From the NCBI GenBank assembly GCA_024516035.1, contig CM044964.1, positions 4,628,240 to 4,692,239 of the forward strand: a DNA stretch of 64,000 bases, written 5' to 3'. A model generated the notes under the pieces. The model worked only from the letters and a program-made list of their open reading frames with translations. It searched no databases and had not been told where the DNA came from. Position 1 is the stretch's first letter, and every line of letters begins with the position of its first letter. Positions 31,601 through 41,533 of this stretch are shown here, in pieces. The stretch is from Bactericera cockerelli. Its lineage: Eukaryota; Arthropoda; Insecta; Hemiptera; Triozidae. The translations under genes and the position numbers were made by a program.

Positions 31601-33788
31601 GCGTGAGAGCTACGTCTCGATTAGATCCTAGATCTGGTGAGGTCAGACCTTTGAATGGCAGACGCAGAACATATCTGCCACTGGGGTCCCTCTGATGCGT
31701 GGTTAAGAAATGCTCTTCACAAGCAATTTCTTCTGGATCTTTGGGTTGATAATCAGGAACTTCTTCAATTTCCCAGAATTTCTGTAACTGAGCAGCTAGA
31801 GGATCTTCTGTAATGAAAAGAGAATGACATGTTCCATTTGATGATGATACTGGTGCTTTACCAATTAAAAGCCATCCAAACACAGTTGGAATGGCAGAAG
31901 GGTTACCAACTATCATGGATGATGAGATATCAATAAGTTGACCATAATACTCGGCACCAATGAGCAGGTCTATGGATGAATTCATAGGATAAGAAGTTTT
32001 GTATGACAGATCAGCTAGCTTTAGATGAGAGAATTGTTCTAATACCTCTGAACTGACTTTGACTGAAAGATCACCAGCAATCTTGGGCAAGATGACAACT
32101 TTCAGAGAGATAGATTTTGTTAACATATTGGTGTCTGGATGAGGACGGACATCACACAATAATTCTCCCCTGGCTTTCAATGGCTGATCTGATCCAACTC
32201 CTGAAACTTGAATACTAGTAGAATTAATAGGGAGTTTTAATAGTTGAGCTAATCGTTGAGAGATAACAGATATCTGAGATCCGGCATCTACGATGCACTT
32301 GATAGAGTTCCATTGGTCAAAGGCATCTTTGATTTCAATTGTAGCTGTGCCTAACAAAACCTGATGAGTAGGTTGAGGTTCACTTGACACATTACACTGA
32401 TTGGTATTATTCACATATGGACTAGAAGTTGGAAGCAATCCTGTAAAAGATTGATCTCCTCTTTGACGAGATGATGGAAATGATGATTGTTGATTTTCAC
32501 GAATATTACCACGAGATGTTGTTGCTCCAGCATTCACGTTGCTTCCGGTGTCCATTTGGTGGAGTAGTGAGTGATGGTTGGTGCTCCGACATACACGGCA
32601 CTGGTAGGTAGAGTGACACTCTGATTTTGAATGAGTAGAGCTGAGGCAAGCAAAACATAATTTTAATGCTCTTACCTGATTAAAACGCTGAGAGGTGTCC
32701 ATTTTCAAAAATTTAGGACATGATGCAATACGATGTTCACCTGAGTTGCAGACAGAACATGTGAATCGAGAAGATGATGATGGTGGTTTGTTTTTAGGAA
32801 AACTAGAATAATTAATATTTGGTTGATTTGTAACTTGAGTAGTGACAAGAGTTTTCCGATTTGTAATTTGTGGTAACTTGCAACTTGATGTTGCTTGATC
32901 ATTGGTCAGTTCCAGAATTGAACATTTATGTTGCACAAACTTTACTAGACTGTCAAATGTAGGAAAGTTTACCTCAATTTTATCAGTCTCAAATTCTAGG
33001 CGGGTTTTTTCATCCAAAGAACGCAAGCCTAATTGTAACAGGATAAACTCACCTAAATCCTGGATCTGAAGTCCTTTGATGGATTCTACGTTGACATGAA
33101 ACACATCTAGAAAGTGTCGCAATGATTTGATATTGTCTGATTGGAGAGCTGGAAACTTCATGATTTTTGATAAATATGCGTTAGCTAAGATACGCTTCTT
33201 AGCAAAACGGGTTATCAGTGATTGATACGCAAGAGGATAATTGCCTGCAACAAATGGTATGTGTTCAATACAACTGGCAGCAGAACTCTGAACATATGAT
33301 TTGAGATACGAAAACTTCTGTATGTCCGAGAGTTCCTCATTGTTGTGGATAAGTTGATCGTAGAGAGAGCGCCATGCAGGAAATGATGCAACATCTCCAC
33401 TAAATATAGGTACAGTGATGGTTGGTAGTCTGATCTTGGGTAGCTGATTTTGATGAGGGTTTAACAGTGTTTGATTCAGATCTGGGTCTTCATGTTCTTT
33501 TAGAGAGCTTTCATGTGCTTTGATTCTGTAATAAAGGTCTTCAGCTGATTCTAAACTTTTAGTACATTCAACTTCATCACCTGCATCAACTTGCAGATTT
33601 AACTTTTCAATGATATCAATACTTTGCTCAAACAGACTAAAAATATCATCAATTTTAGCTGCCCTAACTTTGAAGTCTTTCACTTTGGTTGGATCTTTAC
33701 TTGAATCAAAACAGCGTTGTATGCGTTCAAAATATTTATTCCGATTCTTGATAGCTATTGTCACTTGCTCTTTCACTGTAGGAGCCAT
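28566..33788 (-). CDS. BEL/Pao Gag-Pol polyprotein, C-terminally disrupted
   Basis: One open frame of 1,740 codons starts at the ATG at 33788. Gag occupies about residues 1-340. Cysteine-rich knuckle-type motifs follow (CSVCNSGEHRIASCP near 345, CFACLSSTHSKSEC near 375). An aspartic protease with active-site VDAG is near 500. The reverse transcriptase has YVYVDDLVMG near 912. RNase H starts FGDASVAAYA near 1084. An HHCC zinc finger (~1415-1435) precedes the integrase core, with GIDYAGPF near 1467, SDNGTNF near 1537 and NFGGLWEAGV near 1570. The product would perform reverse transcription and integration. The last ~16 codons come from the hAT insert; the genuine tail is at 27601-27738. Confidence 0.95.
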   Translation of the reverse strand: MAPTVKEQVTIAIKNRNKYFERIQRCFDSSKDPTKVKDFKVRAAKIDDIFSLFEQSIDIIEKLNLQVDAGDEVECTKSLESAEDLYYRIKAHESSLKEHEDPDLNQTLLNPHQNQLPKIRLPTITVPIFSGDVASFPAWRSLYDQLIHNNEELSDIQKFSYLKSYVQSSAASCIEHIPFVAGNYPLAYQSLITRFAKKRILANAYLSKIMKFPALQSDNIKSLRHFLDVFHVNVESIKGLQIQDLGEFILLQLGLRSLDEKTRLEFETDKIEVNFPTFDSLVKFVQHKCSILELTNDQATSSCKLPQITNRKTLVTTQVTNQPNINYSSFPKNKPPSSSSRFTCSVCNSGEHRIASCPKFLKMDTSQRFNQVRALKLCFACLSSTHSKSECHSTYQCRVCRSTNHHSLLHQMDTGSNVNAGATTSRGNIRENQQSSFPSSRQRGDQSFTGLLPTSSPYVNNTNQCNVSSEPQPTHQVLLGTATIEIKDAFDQWNSIKCIVDAGSQISVISQRLAQLLKLPINSTSIQVSGVGSDQPLKARGELLCDVRPHPDTNMLTKSISLKVVILPKIAGDLSVKVSSEVLEQFSHLKLADLSYKTSYPMNSSIDLLIGAEYYGQLIDISSSMIVGNPSAIPTVFGWLLIGKAPVSSSNGTCHSLFITEDPLAAQLQKFWEIEEVPDYQPKDPEEIACEEHFLTTHQRDPSGRYVLRLPFKGLTSPDLGSNRDVALTRLTSLDRKLNKNPEYKKMYDDNLKSYLKPGHMTITQEPSNYLLVHHGVYKSTSSTTKLRVVFDPNIMSDSGKNLSNSLMVGPKLQKDISDLLIHFRLNNVAMTCDIEAMYRCILIHPEDRKYQHILWHGEDPKTITEYELTTVTFGLPPSPYQAQRVLQQLALDEGHHFPKAVEVLCNYVYVDDLVMGAASVEDALDLKNQIISLLSKGGFKVRKWASSHSAVLVDMAEELCEKPYRFLEGGEEAIKVLGIQWCPTRDVFFYMVNEEPTPSNLSKRQVLSFVAKIFDCNGYLSPVTVWMKIFLQQLWLQTNLSWDTPLSQSMTEQWQTFTNQVPLLKNIKIPRHIESGNTKSISLVGFGDASVAAYACVVYLRICYQNDEVKTYLIRAKSRVASLKVQTINRLELNAALLLVKVIKSLGFLSTRLSIDQTYLFSDSAVVLSWLQTPPYRLKIYVANRITQILESSEPAQWRHVTSENNPADPASRGLMPNQLINNGLWFRGPSFLKKPPETWPKPLTTVEEPVPELKPSAALLIKTEENSLMKTVEKFSSLTKLKRVMAFALRFINKCRKRESSKSSGNLLLSLTELDGSLIVIIKLTQSHHMSEEIKSLKSGQVCSNLRNLSPLLNSSGLLAVGGRLRNAPIPESAKHPILIPGKSHLATLLVRYYHSVTLHGGPKVVQSLLQQHYWIIGARNLIRRLVFKCIDCFRKRPTLRQPMMADLPVSRYSQGRPFLNVGIDYAGPFTYKTGPRRNSPLAKCWFAVFVCMSTKCIHLELVSELSTSAFLACLDRFLGRRGLPTNIFSDNGTNFQGAASHLSDVQSFLRSADTTIHQFLQTKEIQWNFIPPSAPNFGGLWEAGVRSVKKHLSHVLQGQTWTFEEISTFLVRIEAILNSRPICSLSSSPDDGVNILTPGHFLIGAPLLSRPERDIAEEFIPPLKRWLLVSQATQSFWKRWKADYLNSLIQRNKWTTTTDNIKLNDVVLLHMPHYPPQQWPLGSVAIMTIFSSYLTIF

Positions 33789-34844
33789 GTTTCAACTTCC
33801 TCACAGGTAAAGGCAAAATAAATAAAAAATAAAAAGTGATCTTGATAGTTAGGTACTTACTCAGTAATTATGCCAAAAATACCAATAAACATTTTTAAAT
33901 ATGATAAAAATACTAAACACAATTTTTAAAATATTTAAAAGGTATAAACACAATTTAAATCATTAAGGAGATTATCCCTTGAAAAGTGGAGAGAAAAAAA
34001 AAATGATAAAAATATTTAACACAATTTTTTTAAATATTAAAAAAGTATAAACACACTTTAAATGATTGCAAAAAGAAAAAAAGGATATTAACACAAGTTA
34101 ATTTAATTATAAAGTATTTAAATTATTTAGAGAAACAAAAACACTTTATATTATTGATAAAAAAAAAACACTTTAAATTTGTTGAAACTCTAATAAAACA
34201 GCATAAATTGCACATTAGGTGCATAAAATAAAAATTTCAAAAGAAAATAAATCAATGGTAAAACTGACGTAAAGTCAAATTTTAAGTTACTACTGATAAT
34301 GAAAAACAGAAAATAAATTTCAAAATAATTGGGGAAAAAACACTGAAAATAACTTTAATCAATAATATTAGCAAGTGGTTGCAAACATTATTGCTCAATT
34401 AGATAATTTATTAAGCACTGATAAAATGATAGATAAGAACACTATTGTAAAACATAAAAATGGGTAGATGTAAAATATTTCACTATAAAAAACTTTTAAA
34501 ATAAAAATAACTGGTTCACTAAAGGCAGTGAAGTACCACTGGATTATAAGTTAAATTATAAAAAATAATTATGATGTACTTACATTATTATTAAGATAGG
34601 TTCTCAAGCTGAGAGATCATGACTTATTTGATAACTTGAAATATTGAGACAGTTGATATGATTCTCAATAATCAATAAATAAGTGTGTACATAAGCAATT
34701 AATCAAGTAGTAATATGCAAAACTTAACCAAGACCTTTTAAACTAAGGTATTATTCAAATAAATTGATAACTCAATTAAGATTGCATAAAATAAAATTTT
34801 AAAATTTTCCCAGTTGAAAAACAAATATTGAAAATTTGAAATTT

Positions 34845-34851
<7 letters not shown>
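33789..34851 (-). other. AT-rich leader of the BEL/Pao element
   Basis: Together with 41056-41533 this makes a ~1.5-kb untranslated leader once the nested non-LTR element is discounted. It is very AT-rich with many 'acacaattt' and 'aaatattta' motifs and no gene. Confidence 0.7.
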
Positions 34852-34882
<31 letters not shown>

Positions 34883-34927
34883 GGTGCTTTAACTACAGCT
34901 GGTCTTTCGCACCGTTTCCGTTTCAAA

Positions 34928-37900
34928 CTAAATTTTTCTATAGCATTTTATTCGTTTCAGATATAGTATCAGGGCGTCAATTTCATTTGTGTCGTCACGT
35001 AACGATGGTATAGCGGACAAATTGGTACGGGCAGGAGCTAGGATAGAGCATTCAAGGAGGTGTGCAACTGTAAGGACAACACCACATTGACAAAGGGGAG
35101 GGGGTTCCTTTTTGAACAGGTGGCTATGAGTAATGAAAGTATGACCGATTCTCATTCTGGATATAACGACTTCTTCGAATCTTTTCGATCTGTGGCTTGA
35201 ATTCCACAAATCAGTAGTAGGTTTTATTTTTTTTAGTTTGTTATTAGGGTGGACTTCATTCCATAGGTTGGATAGATTGTTTTTACAAATCATTTTAATG
35301 AGAGGCTTAAGATCTTCTGGGGAACACAAATCAACTGAAGAAGTATGGTTTAAACGGTTTGCAGCAGTATCAACAGTTTCATTTCCTGCAATTCCACAAT
35401 GGGATGGGCACCACAGGAAATTGACAAATTTACCCAACTCAAAAAGGTTTTTCCATTGAGAGTATATTAATGAAACAATGGGGTCGGAAAATAAAATATT
35501 ATTCATAGCTGACAGAGCACTTAAAGAATCGCTAATTATGGCAAATGTATCGGAGGAAGTATTACTGTGTGCAATTTCTTTCAAACAAAGAAATATTGCA
35601 AGAAGTTCTGCTGAAAATATTGAATTAACTTTGTTGAGAGAAAAAGACGAAACAACACCATCTATACTGAAAGCACAGCTTGTTGAATGAGAAGATTTTG
35701 AGCCATCTGTAAAACACAATACATGATTAGGATATTTCGAGTTCAATAATTCATTAAAATGAGCACGGTAAACAACGGGGGAAGTGTCGGTTTTCTTGTC
35801 CTTCGACAAAGAAATATGTATTTTTGGCATTTCTGATGACCAAGGTGGTAAGTTCTGACTGTAAGGTGTCACTGAAGATTGACTAAGAGTGTCATAAAAT
35901 GGTTGAATTTGTTTAGCCCGGACAGCTAAAGGTATTGGTTTCTTACCAAATAAGTCATATTCAATATTGCAATCGTTGAAAATAATTTTGTACATAGGGT
36001 TGTGTGGCGATGCTTTTATTTTGGTGACATAGTTTAATAACATTTTTTCCCGTCTTATTGATAGGGGGGGTATGCCAGCTTCAATGTATAAACTCTGTAC
36101 AGGGCTAGACCTGATAGCGCCTGTTACAATACGTATACCTGTATGATGAGATGGGTTTAATTTTAAAATAATATGGTCCTTAGCGGAGCCATAAACCGTA
36201 CTTCCGTAGTCGAATATGGGTAGAATATAGCTATTGTAGAATCTATGTAGTGATTTACGGCAAAGTCCCCACTTTTTATTAGAGACCATTTTTAACATAT
36301 TTAAAGCAATAAGAGTCTTCGATTTGATATAATCAATGTGGAGTTTCCAATTTAACTTGGAATCCCATATCAGTCCTAAAAATTTAGTATGATCAGAAAA
36401 GTTTAGTCTTTCTCCCGCATATGTTAAAACGGGGTCAATAGGACGCCTGTATCTATTAAAATTTAAACAGACTGATTTGGAAGGATCAGTCGAAAACGTA
36501 ATACCATTCGATTTAGCCCAAATTTCCAGACTTGAAAGGGAAGACTGCATAGTGACTTGCATTCTTGCCAAATCCTTCCCTCTTAGCATAATCAATAGAT
36601 CATCAACAAATAATAAGCTTCTTACAGGAAGTTTAATCACTGTAAACAGGTCATTCATAAAAACAATGAACAGGATCGGCGATAAGCTGGATCCTTGGAC
36701 TATACCGTTCTTAAGAGAAAAAGACGAAGAAAGTTCATTATTGCATTTAACGGTTATTCGCCTATCTCGCATGAAATTCTGGAGATACCGAAGGATGCAA
36801 CCATTAATTCCTAGAGATAGAAGATTTTTAAGTACCTTAAACCTCCATGTACAGTCGAAAGCTTTCTGGATGTCAAGAAAGAGGGCTAAAGTGCATTCCT
36901 TCTTGACAAATCCAGAGCTAACAACATGGTCTAAGTAAGCTAAGTTATCAATAGTGGATCGCTTACAGCGACCACCACTTTGGAAAGAATTCAGTAATTT
37001 GTTTTTTTCTAAATGATATGAAAGTCGCTTATTTACAATTTTTTCGAGAATCTTGCTACTACAATTAATCAAAGAAATTGGTCTATAATTTGAAGCAATA
37101 ACTTTATTTTTACCTGGTTTTAAAATAGGTAATATTAGGGCATCTCGCCAGCTATTGGGAAATTTTCCGCTTAACCATACATAATTGTAGATGCTCAAAA
37201 GCTTTTCAAGGGCGTTATTGGGCAAGTTTTTCAAGAGAAAAAAAGATACCCCATCGGGCCCAGAAGCTTTAGATGAGCATGTTTTTAGGGTGATGAGTAA
37301 TTCTTTAAAGGTAATTGGAGAATTGTAATTATTATTATTATTATGGTCAAAATTCAAAATCAAGGTCTCATTTTCACAATTATTTTTATGTTCTAGGAAT
37401 GATGGAGAAAAATTTTCGTCGGACGAAACTGACGAGAAATGTTCACCAAGCTTATTGGAAATATCTTTAGAATCAAACAATAAATTAGACGGGTCATCCG
37501 AAACTTGTAATGCGCTTATATGGCGTGGACTGTACTTACCGCGAAGTTTATTCATTTTAAAAAACATTTCACTCGGGGTGATTGAGTGATCGATTGAGGA
37601 AACAAATTTTTCCCAACCATCACGTCTTTTCATTATCATATTTTTGCGAGCAACAGCCCTAGCTTTTTTAAATTCGATTTTATTATCAATTGAGGGATTT
37701 CTTTGTAAATTTCTCAGTGCTTTTCTTCGTTTTTTAATCAAATTTTGTAATTCGGTATCCCACCAGGGTATTGGTAGTTTACTGCAGGGAATTTTTTTTA
37801 TAGGTATAGTTTCCTGAGCGACTTGTAAAATATGGTTATTCATACGGGTCAATATACCATCAATATCAATGTTAATATCAGTATGGTCTAAAAAGTCAAA

Positions 37901-38758
37901 ATCAAAATTTATTTTGCTTTTAAACATATCCCAGTCCGCCCTATCATAATTCCAAATTTTTGGGGGGTCACGCATAGGAAGAGGTATAGGAGTAGGAGCT
38001 TCATAGGACAAGATAATGGGATAATGGTCAGAGTTGTGTAAATCATCAGTCACTTTCCAATCAATATCAGGATATAAACAAGTTGAGGAAAAAGAGAGAT
38101 CAATAGAGGAATGGGTAAGATAAGAAAGGTTATAATGGGTAGGAGAACCATTATTCAGTAAGTGAGTATCAGAGTTCGAGAGAATAAATTTTTCTATTTC
38201 CTTACCTTTGTTTTCCAGTGAGGTACTACCCCAAAGAGGGTTATGAGCATTGAAATCTCCTAAAATAATGAAAGGAGATTTCAATTGATTTTTTATATTA
38301 TCAAGGTCTGTATCAGAAAACTGAACATTGGGAGGGAAATAGACATTGCAGATGCACACAAGTTGGGATACGCTAGGAAATTTTACTTGCACTGCAATAC
38401 ATTGGAAAGGAGATGTAATATTGAAGGTTTGGGAAAAACAGGAATTATGTACAAACGTACAGACCCCCCCGCAAGCAATTCTCCCACCTGTGAAATCAAG
38501 TCTGTGTAAAACATAATTTTTCAAAACCGGATTGTCTTTAGGAGTCAGATGGCTTTCCTGTAAACAAACTATCAGGGGAGAGTATTTGTTTACTAGACAC
38601 TTTAAATCATCGAGATGTATACGAAGTCCGTTAATGTTCCACTGGACAATATTTTTAATATTGTTAGTGTTCATAAAGAAGGTAAATAATAATAAAAATA
38701 ATTGAGTAAGATTTATTTTTGTATATGACGGATGACAAAAAATATTTGGTATCCGCAC
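34928..38758 (-). CDS. Non-LTR ORF2: endonuclease, reverse transcriptase, RNase H
   Basis: A 1,276-codon frame; the second Met (38674, residue 29) is the more likely start because the endonuclease begins just after it (NIVQWNINGLR). Apurinic-type endonuclease motifs are CLQESHL, IILGDFNAHNPLWG near 170 and SDHYPIIL near 246. RT motifs are NYRPISLINCSSKILEKIV near 555, LFLDIQKAFDC, IVQGSSLSPILF and catalytic FVDDLLI near 718 (V replaces the usual A). RNase H covers ~1015-1135 (FTDGSK, SAELLAIF, SDSLSAL, WCPSHCGIAGNE). A CQCG...HLLEC cysteine-histidine motif is near 1225-1240. The protein nicks target DNA and copies element RNA onto it. No stop or frameshift is present. Confidence 0.95.
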   Translation of the reverse strand: MRIPNIFCHPSYTKINLTQLFLLLFTFFMNTNNIKNIVQWNINGLRIHLDDLKCLVNKYSPLIVCLQESHLTPKDNPVLKNYVLHRLDFTGGRIACGGVCTFVHNSCFSQTFNITSPFQCIAVQVKFPSVSQLVCICNVYFPPNVQFSDTDLDNIKNQLKSPFIILGDFNAHNPLWGSTSLENKGKEIEKFILSNSDTHLLNNGSPTHYNLSYLTHSSIDLSFSSTCLYPDIDWKVTDDLHNSDHYPIILSYEAPTPIPLPMRDPPKIWNYDRADWDMFKSKINFDFDFLDHTDINIDIDGILTRMNNHILQVAQETIPIKKIPCSKLPIPWWDTELQNLIKKRRKALRNLQRNPSIDNKIEFKKARAVARKNMIMKRRDGWEKFVSSIDHSITPSEMFFKMNKLRGKYSPRHISALQVSDDPSNLLFDSKDISNKLGEHFSSVSSDENFSPSFLEHKNNCENETLILNFDHNNNNNYNSPITFKELLITLKTCSSKASGPDGVSFFLLKNLPNNALEKLLSIYNYVWLSGKFPNSWRDALILPILKPGKNKVIASNYRPISLINCSSKILEKIVNKRLSYHLEKNKLLNSFQSGGRCKRSTIDNLAYLDHVVSSGFVKKECTLALFLDIQKAFDCTWRFKVLKNLLSLGINGCILRYLQNFMRDRRITVKCNNELSSSFSLKNGIVQGSSLSPILFIVFMNDLFTVIKLPVRSLLFVDDLLIMLRGKDLARMQVTMQSSLSSLEIWAKSNGITFSTDPSKSVCLNFNRYRRPIDPVLTYAGERLNFSDHTKFLGLIWDSKLNWKLHIDYIKSKTLIALNMLKMVSNKKWGLCRKSLHRFYNSYILPIFDYGSTVYGSAKDHIILKLNPSHHTGIRIVTGAIRSSPVQSLYIEAGIPPLSIRREKMLLNYVTKIKASPHNPMYKIIFNDCNIEYDLFGKKPIPLAVRAKQIQPFYDTLSQSSVTPYSQNLPPWSSEMPKIHISLSKDKKTDTSPVVYRAHFNELLNSKYPNHVLCFTDGSKSSHSTSCAFSIDGVVSSFSLNKVNSIFSAELLAIFLCLKEIAHSNTSSDTFAIISDSLSALSAMNNILFSDPIVSLIYSQWKNLFELGKFVNFLWCPSHCGIAGNETVDTAANRLNHTSSVDLCSPEDLKPLIKMICKNNLSNLWNEVHPNNKLKKIKPTTDLWNSSHRSKRFEEVVISRMRIGHTFITHSHLFKKEPPPLCQCGVVLTVAHLLECSILAPARTNLSAIPSLRDDTNEIDALILYLKRIKCYRKI

Positions 38759-39243
38759 TATTTATGATATTTGGCAGTCAATTAGTATTAATACAACTTG
38801 ATAACATAATTACATAATACATCACTCAAAAACAATAATCAGGTACGAATTATTTTCGAATACCACTTTTTTAAGCGGTCATACCCCATGATGGGGTGCA
38901 CCACAGGATACGTATGGAGATTGGAAGTCTGGTACAATACCAGCTTCTCAGTATTATTTTTCACTTTCACAGGCGCACAACTGTTTTACCCGCCGTGTAT
39001 AAAGAGTACAATCTAGGAGTTTTTTATCCTCCCCCAATCATATCTAGTATACCGGATAATGGGTGTCTATGCAGACCAGTCGGGCCTAGAAGTGGTAATA
39101 GTACGCATAATATCAAACAGGAACACATAATCATACAGGAATGTAAAATGAAATCAAGGAGTATAGAAAAAAAATATTATTTACAGATGTGCATATGGAT
39201 ACAAATGGGATCGTTTTGTTTTTTTTTTTTTAATACATAATTA
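38759..39243 (-). other. ORF1-ORF2 intergenic spacer
   Basis: No conserved frame. It separates the two ORFs by ~0.5 kb, longer than the overlap or short gap usual in this group. Confidence 0.6.
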
Positions 39244-40761
39244 TTATTCTTTGTCAGCAGTAATATTTTCTTGTGAAGACGAACGGGTTATCCCAGAAGG
39301 AACACTATCGGACTTTTTAACCAAATTATCAGGATTAATAGCTTTGGCAAGGTTTTTGAACTTATTCCTTAGTTTCGAGTTTAAGGACAAGTCGGAACCT
39401 AGATTTTTAAACAAGGACATGACTTCAGCAGGGTTCATATCATAAGAATTAGTAATGAGATCAACTTTTTGTTTATAGTTTTTCATTTTCAAACCTTCAA
39501 CTAAACGAATAAATTCAGTTGGATCCACGGATGGGTTGTACTTCCCTAATAAAGGGATTACGGGGTCTAATTCAGTATTCTGTACAGTACAGACTTTTTT
39601 ATCGGCAATCTGATCATTATCTGGGGAAAAGTCAAAAGAACGTTTTTTGTTTTTATTGTCTTGACAAATTTCCATGTTCTCTATATTACTATCATTGTCA
39701 ACTTGTTTATTGATTTGTATATTTGAATCTAAAAGATTCGACTGAATGATTTCACTATTACCAATATCTTTGAGAGGCAACACAGTAAATTCATTTTTTG
39801 GTTCCTGAGAACACAGCTCATTTTGTTTATTACTCGAATCTAAATGATTCGCTTCATTATTAGCAATATTTTTAAGAGGCAACTCGGGAAAATTATTTAT
39901 TTCCTGAGAAGACTGGCTACCAATAGTAAACAAGGGCATCAAAGCATCAACAGAGCTTGAAATATGGGGAGTTAAACTTTGGGGGGGAGTCGCGGTATTT
40001 GAGGAAGCGTCAACGATAGTTTTGGCCACTTGCTGCAAGCGCTCTTGAACAGATGTTTGTTCCTCGGGACAATTTTTAGACAGATGACCCTCTGCGTGAC
40101 ATCGGAAACATTTGACTTTGTCAATAAGTGTATATATTTTGTAAATTTTATCTTCAAATAAAATGTTAAATGATTGGGGAATTTTCTCAATATCATCAAT
40201 AAAAACCATGCGCCTATATCCTATCAGGTGGTTAAACCTAGAATTACGACAACCTAGGTTAACAAAACGCATAGGAGACACAACTTTTACGTGGTTCAAC
40301 AACTCGTCGATCAGCATAGCATCAGGTATTTCAGGTTCTACATTACACAAGTATATACGGTGGCCATGTTCGACCAGCCTCTTCAACATGAAAGGTTTAC
40401 CACAAATAAGGACCTGTGTGTGATTCTCAAAGAGCTTAGTCACTTCTAATTCACTACTCAAGTAAATCTTTATAATACCATTATTTTTACCGGCGAACAC
40501 CATATTATGATCTCCCACAATATCGCCTATCGCCCCAAGGTAATCTTCCATATTGACTTCCGGGTCGAATGGGATGGTAAAACCACATTTTCTAGGTAAA
40601 TATAAGCTATCGACCTTAGGAGGGGCATAGGACGAAGGACCTTTGCTGTACCCAGGCTTAGGAATATAGCTGACGCGAGAAAAGGATGGCATGTTTTTTT
40701 TAAGTTTATCAGCGAACATTTTAATAATTGAGTGAATAAATATATAAGTAATTTTTTTCAA
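39244..40761 (-). CDS. Non-LTR ORF1, Gag-like RNA-binding protein
   Basis: A 505-codon frame. Residues ~60-205 look like the RNA-recognition-type region of I/Jockey-group ORF1 proteins (GIIKIYLSSELEVTKLF, then GYRRMVFIDD). A single CCHC knuckle, CFRCHAEGHLSKNC, lies near residue 219 and should bind element RNA. The C-terminal half is Asn/Ser/Asp-rich with a KKRSF basic patch. It precedes ORF2 on the same strand with an unusually long gap (~490-570 nt), so ORF2 is probably not translated by simple frameshifting. Confidence 0.88.
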   Translation of the reverse strand: MKKITYIFIHSIIKMFADKLKKNMPSFSRVSYIPKPGYSKGPSSYAPPKVDSLYLPRKCGFTIPFDPEVNMEDYLGAIGDIVGDHNMVFAGKNNGIIKIYLSSELEVTKLFENHTQVLICGKPFMLKRLVEHGHRIYLCNVEPEIPDAMLIDELLNHVKVVSPMRFVNLGCRNSRFNHLIGYRRMVFIDDIEKIPQSFNILFEDKIYKIYTLIDKVKCFRCHAEGHLSKNCPEEQTSVQERLQQVAKTIVDASSNTATPPQSLTPHISSSVDALMPLFTIGSQSSQEINNFPELPLKNIANNEANHLDSSNKQNELCSQEPKNEFTVLPLKDIGNSEIIQSNLLDSNIQINKQVDNDSNIENMEICQDNKNKKRSFDFSPDNDQIADKKVCTVQNTELDPVIPLLGKYNPSVDPTEFIRLVEGLKMKNYKQKVDLITNSYDMNPAEVMSLFKNLGSDLSLNSKLRNKFKNLAKAINPDNLVKKSDSVPSGITRSSSQENITADKE

Positions 40762-41055
40762 GACAAATAGGGGTTACTTTTAACAGGAGGACGAAATTAA
40801 CAGCTGAAAGATAAGGTTACGAATAAGGTAATCATGTCAATCAAAGATTAGGATATATTAGGTCTACTTATACGATACCCATCACCATCAAGTACTTCAT
40901 TGTTCAATATCCACTCTTTTACACAAATAGAAAGGAGTTTAATTGGTTAAAGAGAACATTTTAAACTCAAAAAGAAAACATCACATCAAAAATTAACTTG
41001 AAATTTTTCTATGGAAATCACCAAGTCACAGGAAAATTGAGAAAATAGGAGAGCG
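40762..41055 (-). other. 5' UTR of the nested non-LTR element
   Basis: From the target duplication to the ORF1 Met is ~294 nt. The first bases on the minus strand are CGCTCTCCTATTTTC. An internal promoter is expected from family knowledge but cannot be located by eye. Confidence 0.6.
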
Positions 41056-41510
41056 AATTTCAGATTTGTTTTGTTTAGATTTGAAATTCGTTAGAGATAA
41101 CACCTGATAAGATTAACAGCTGATATTAAACAGCCGATGTTAACAGCTGATAAATGGAAGTTCACAAAAGGGACGCCTACTAGATCACAACTAGTCAAAT
41201 CTCGTTATGACTAGATTTGAAATGGCCGACCCAAGCTACCAAAATTAAAATTTTGGATGATTAGATAGATTTGATAAATAGGTAAAAATGATAGATAACG
41301 AGAGATAAAGGAGAGATAAAATGGTTTGATCTTACCAAGATACAATACTGTATGAGAGATTAGATCCAAAAACACAAGAGATAACGATAAAAATGATTAG
41401 CGATTAGCGATAAAATCACGAGGTACTTAACAAAGGTAAAACTTGAGCTCACAAACTAAAACCAAAGAGCCGGTAAATTTCACTAATTAAACCAAATTAA
41501 TTAAATGCAA

Positions 41511-41528
41511 TTCGCGACCGAATGACCA
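41511..41528 (-). other. Candidate primer-binding site
   Basis: Five bases inside the 5' LTR the minus strand reads TGGTCATTCGGTCGCGAA. TGG fits the complement of a tRNA CCA end. I cannot name the tRNA with confidence. Confidence 0.55.
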
Positions 41529-41533
41529 AAATA

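Larger units (their letters stand above)
34852..41055 (-). mobile_element. Full-length non-LTR retrotransposon (I/Jockey-like, with RNase H), nested in BEL/Pao
   Basis: It has 5' UTR, ORF1, ORF2 and a ~25-nt poly-A tail (T run at 34849-34876), flanked by a 12-bp duplication, aatttcagattt (34840-34851 and 41056-41067). Both ORFs are open from end to end, so this copy looks young and structurally complete. Length is ~6.2 kb. Confidence 0.88.

Noticed and set aside
33215..33400. Short frames inside the BEL/Pao gag-pol and the non-LTR ORFs on either strand
   Set aside because: All are out-of-frame shadows of the large, domain-supported ORFs.
34738..34926. Lys-rich ORF next to the non-LTR 3' end
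   Set aside because: The lysines are the poly-A tail of the nested element read as codons.
41511..41528. Naming the primer tRNA for the BEL/Pao element
   Set aside because: The site begins with TGG as expected, but I could not match it to a specific tRNA 3' end with confidence.
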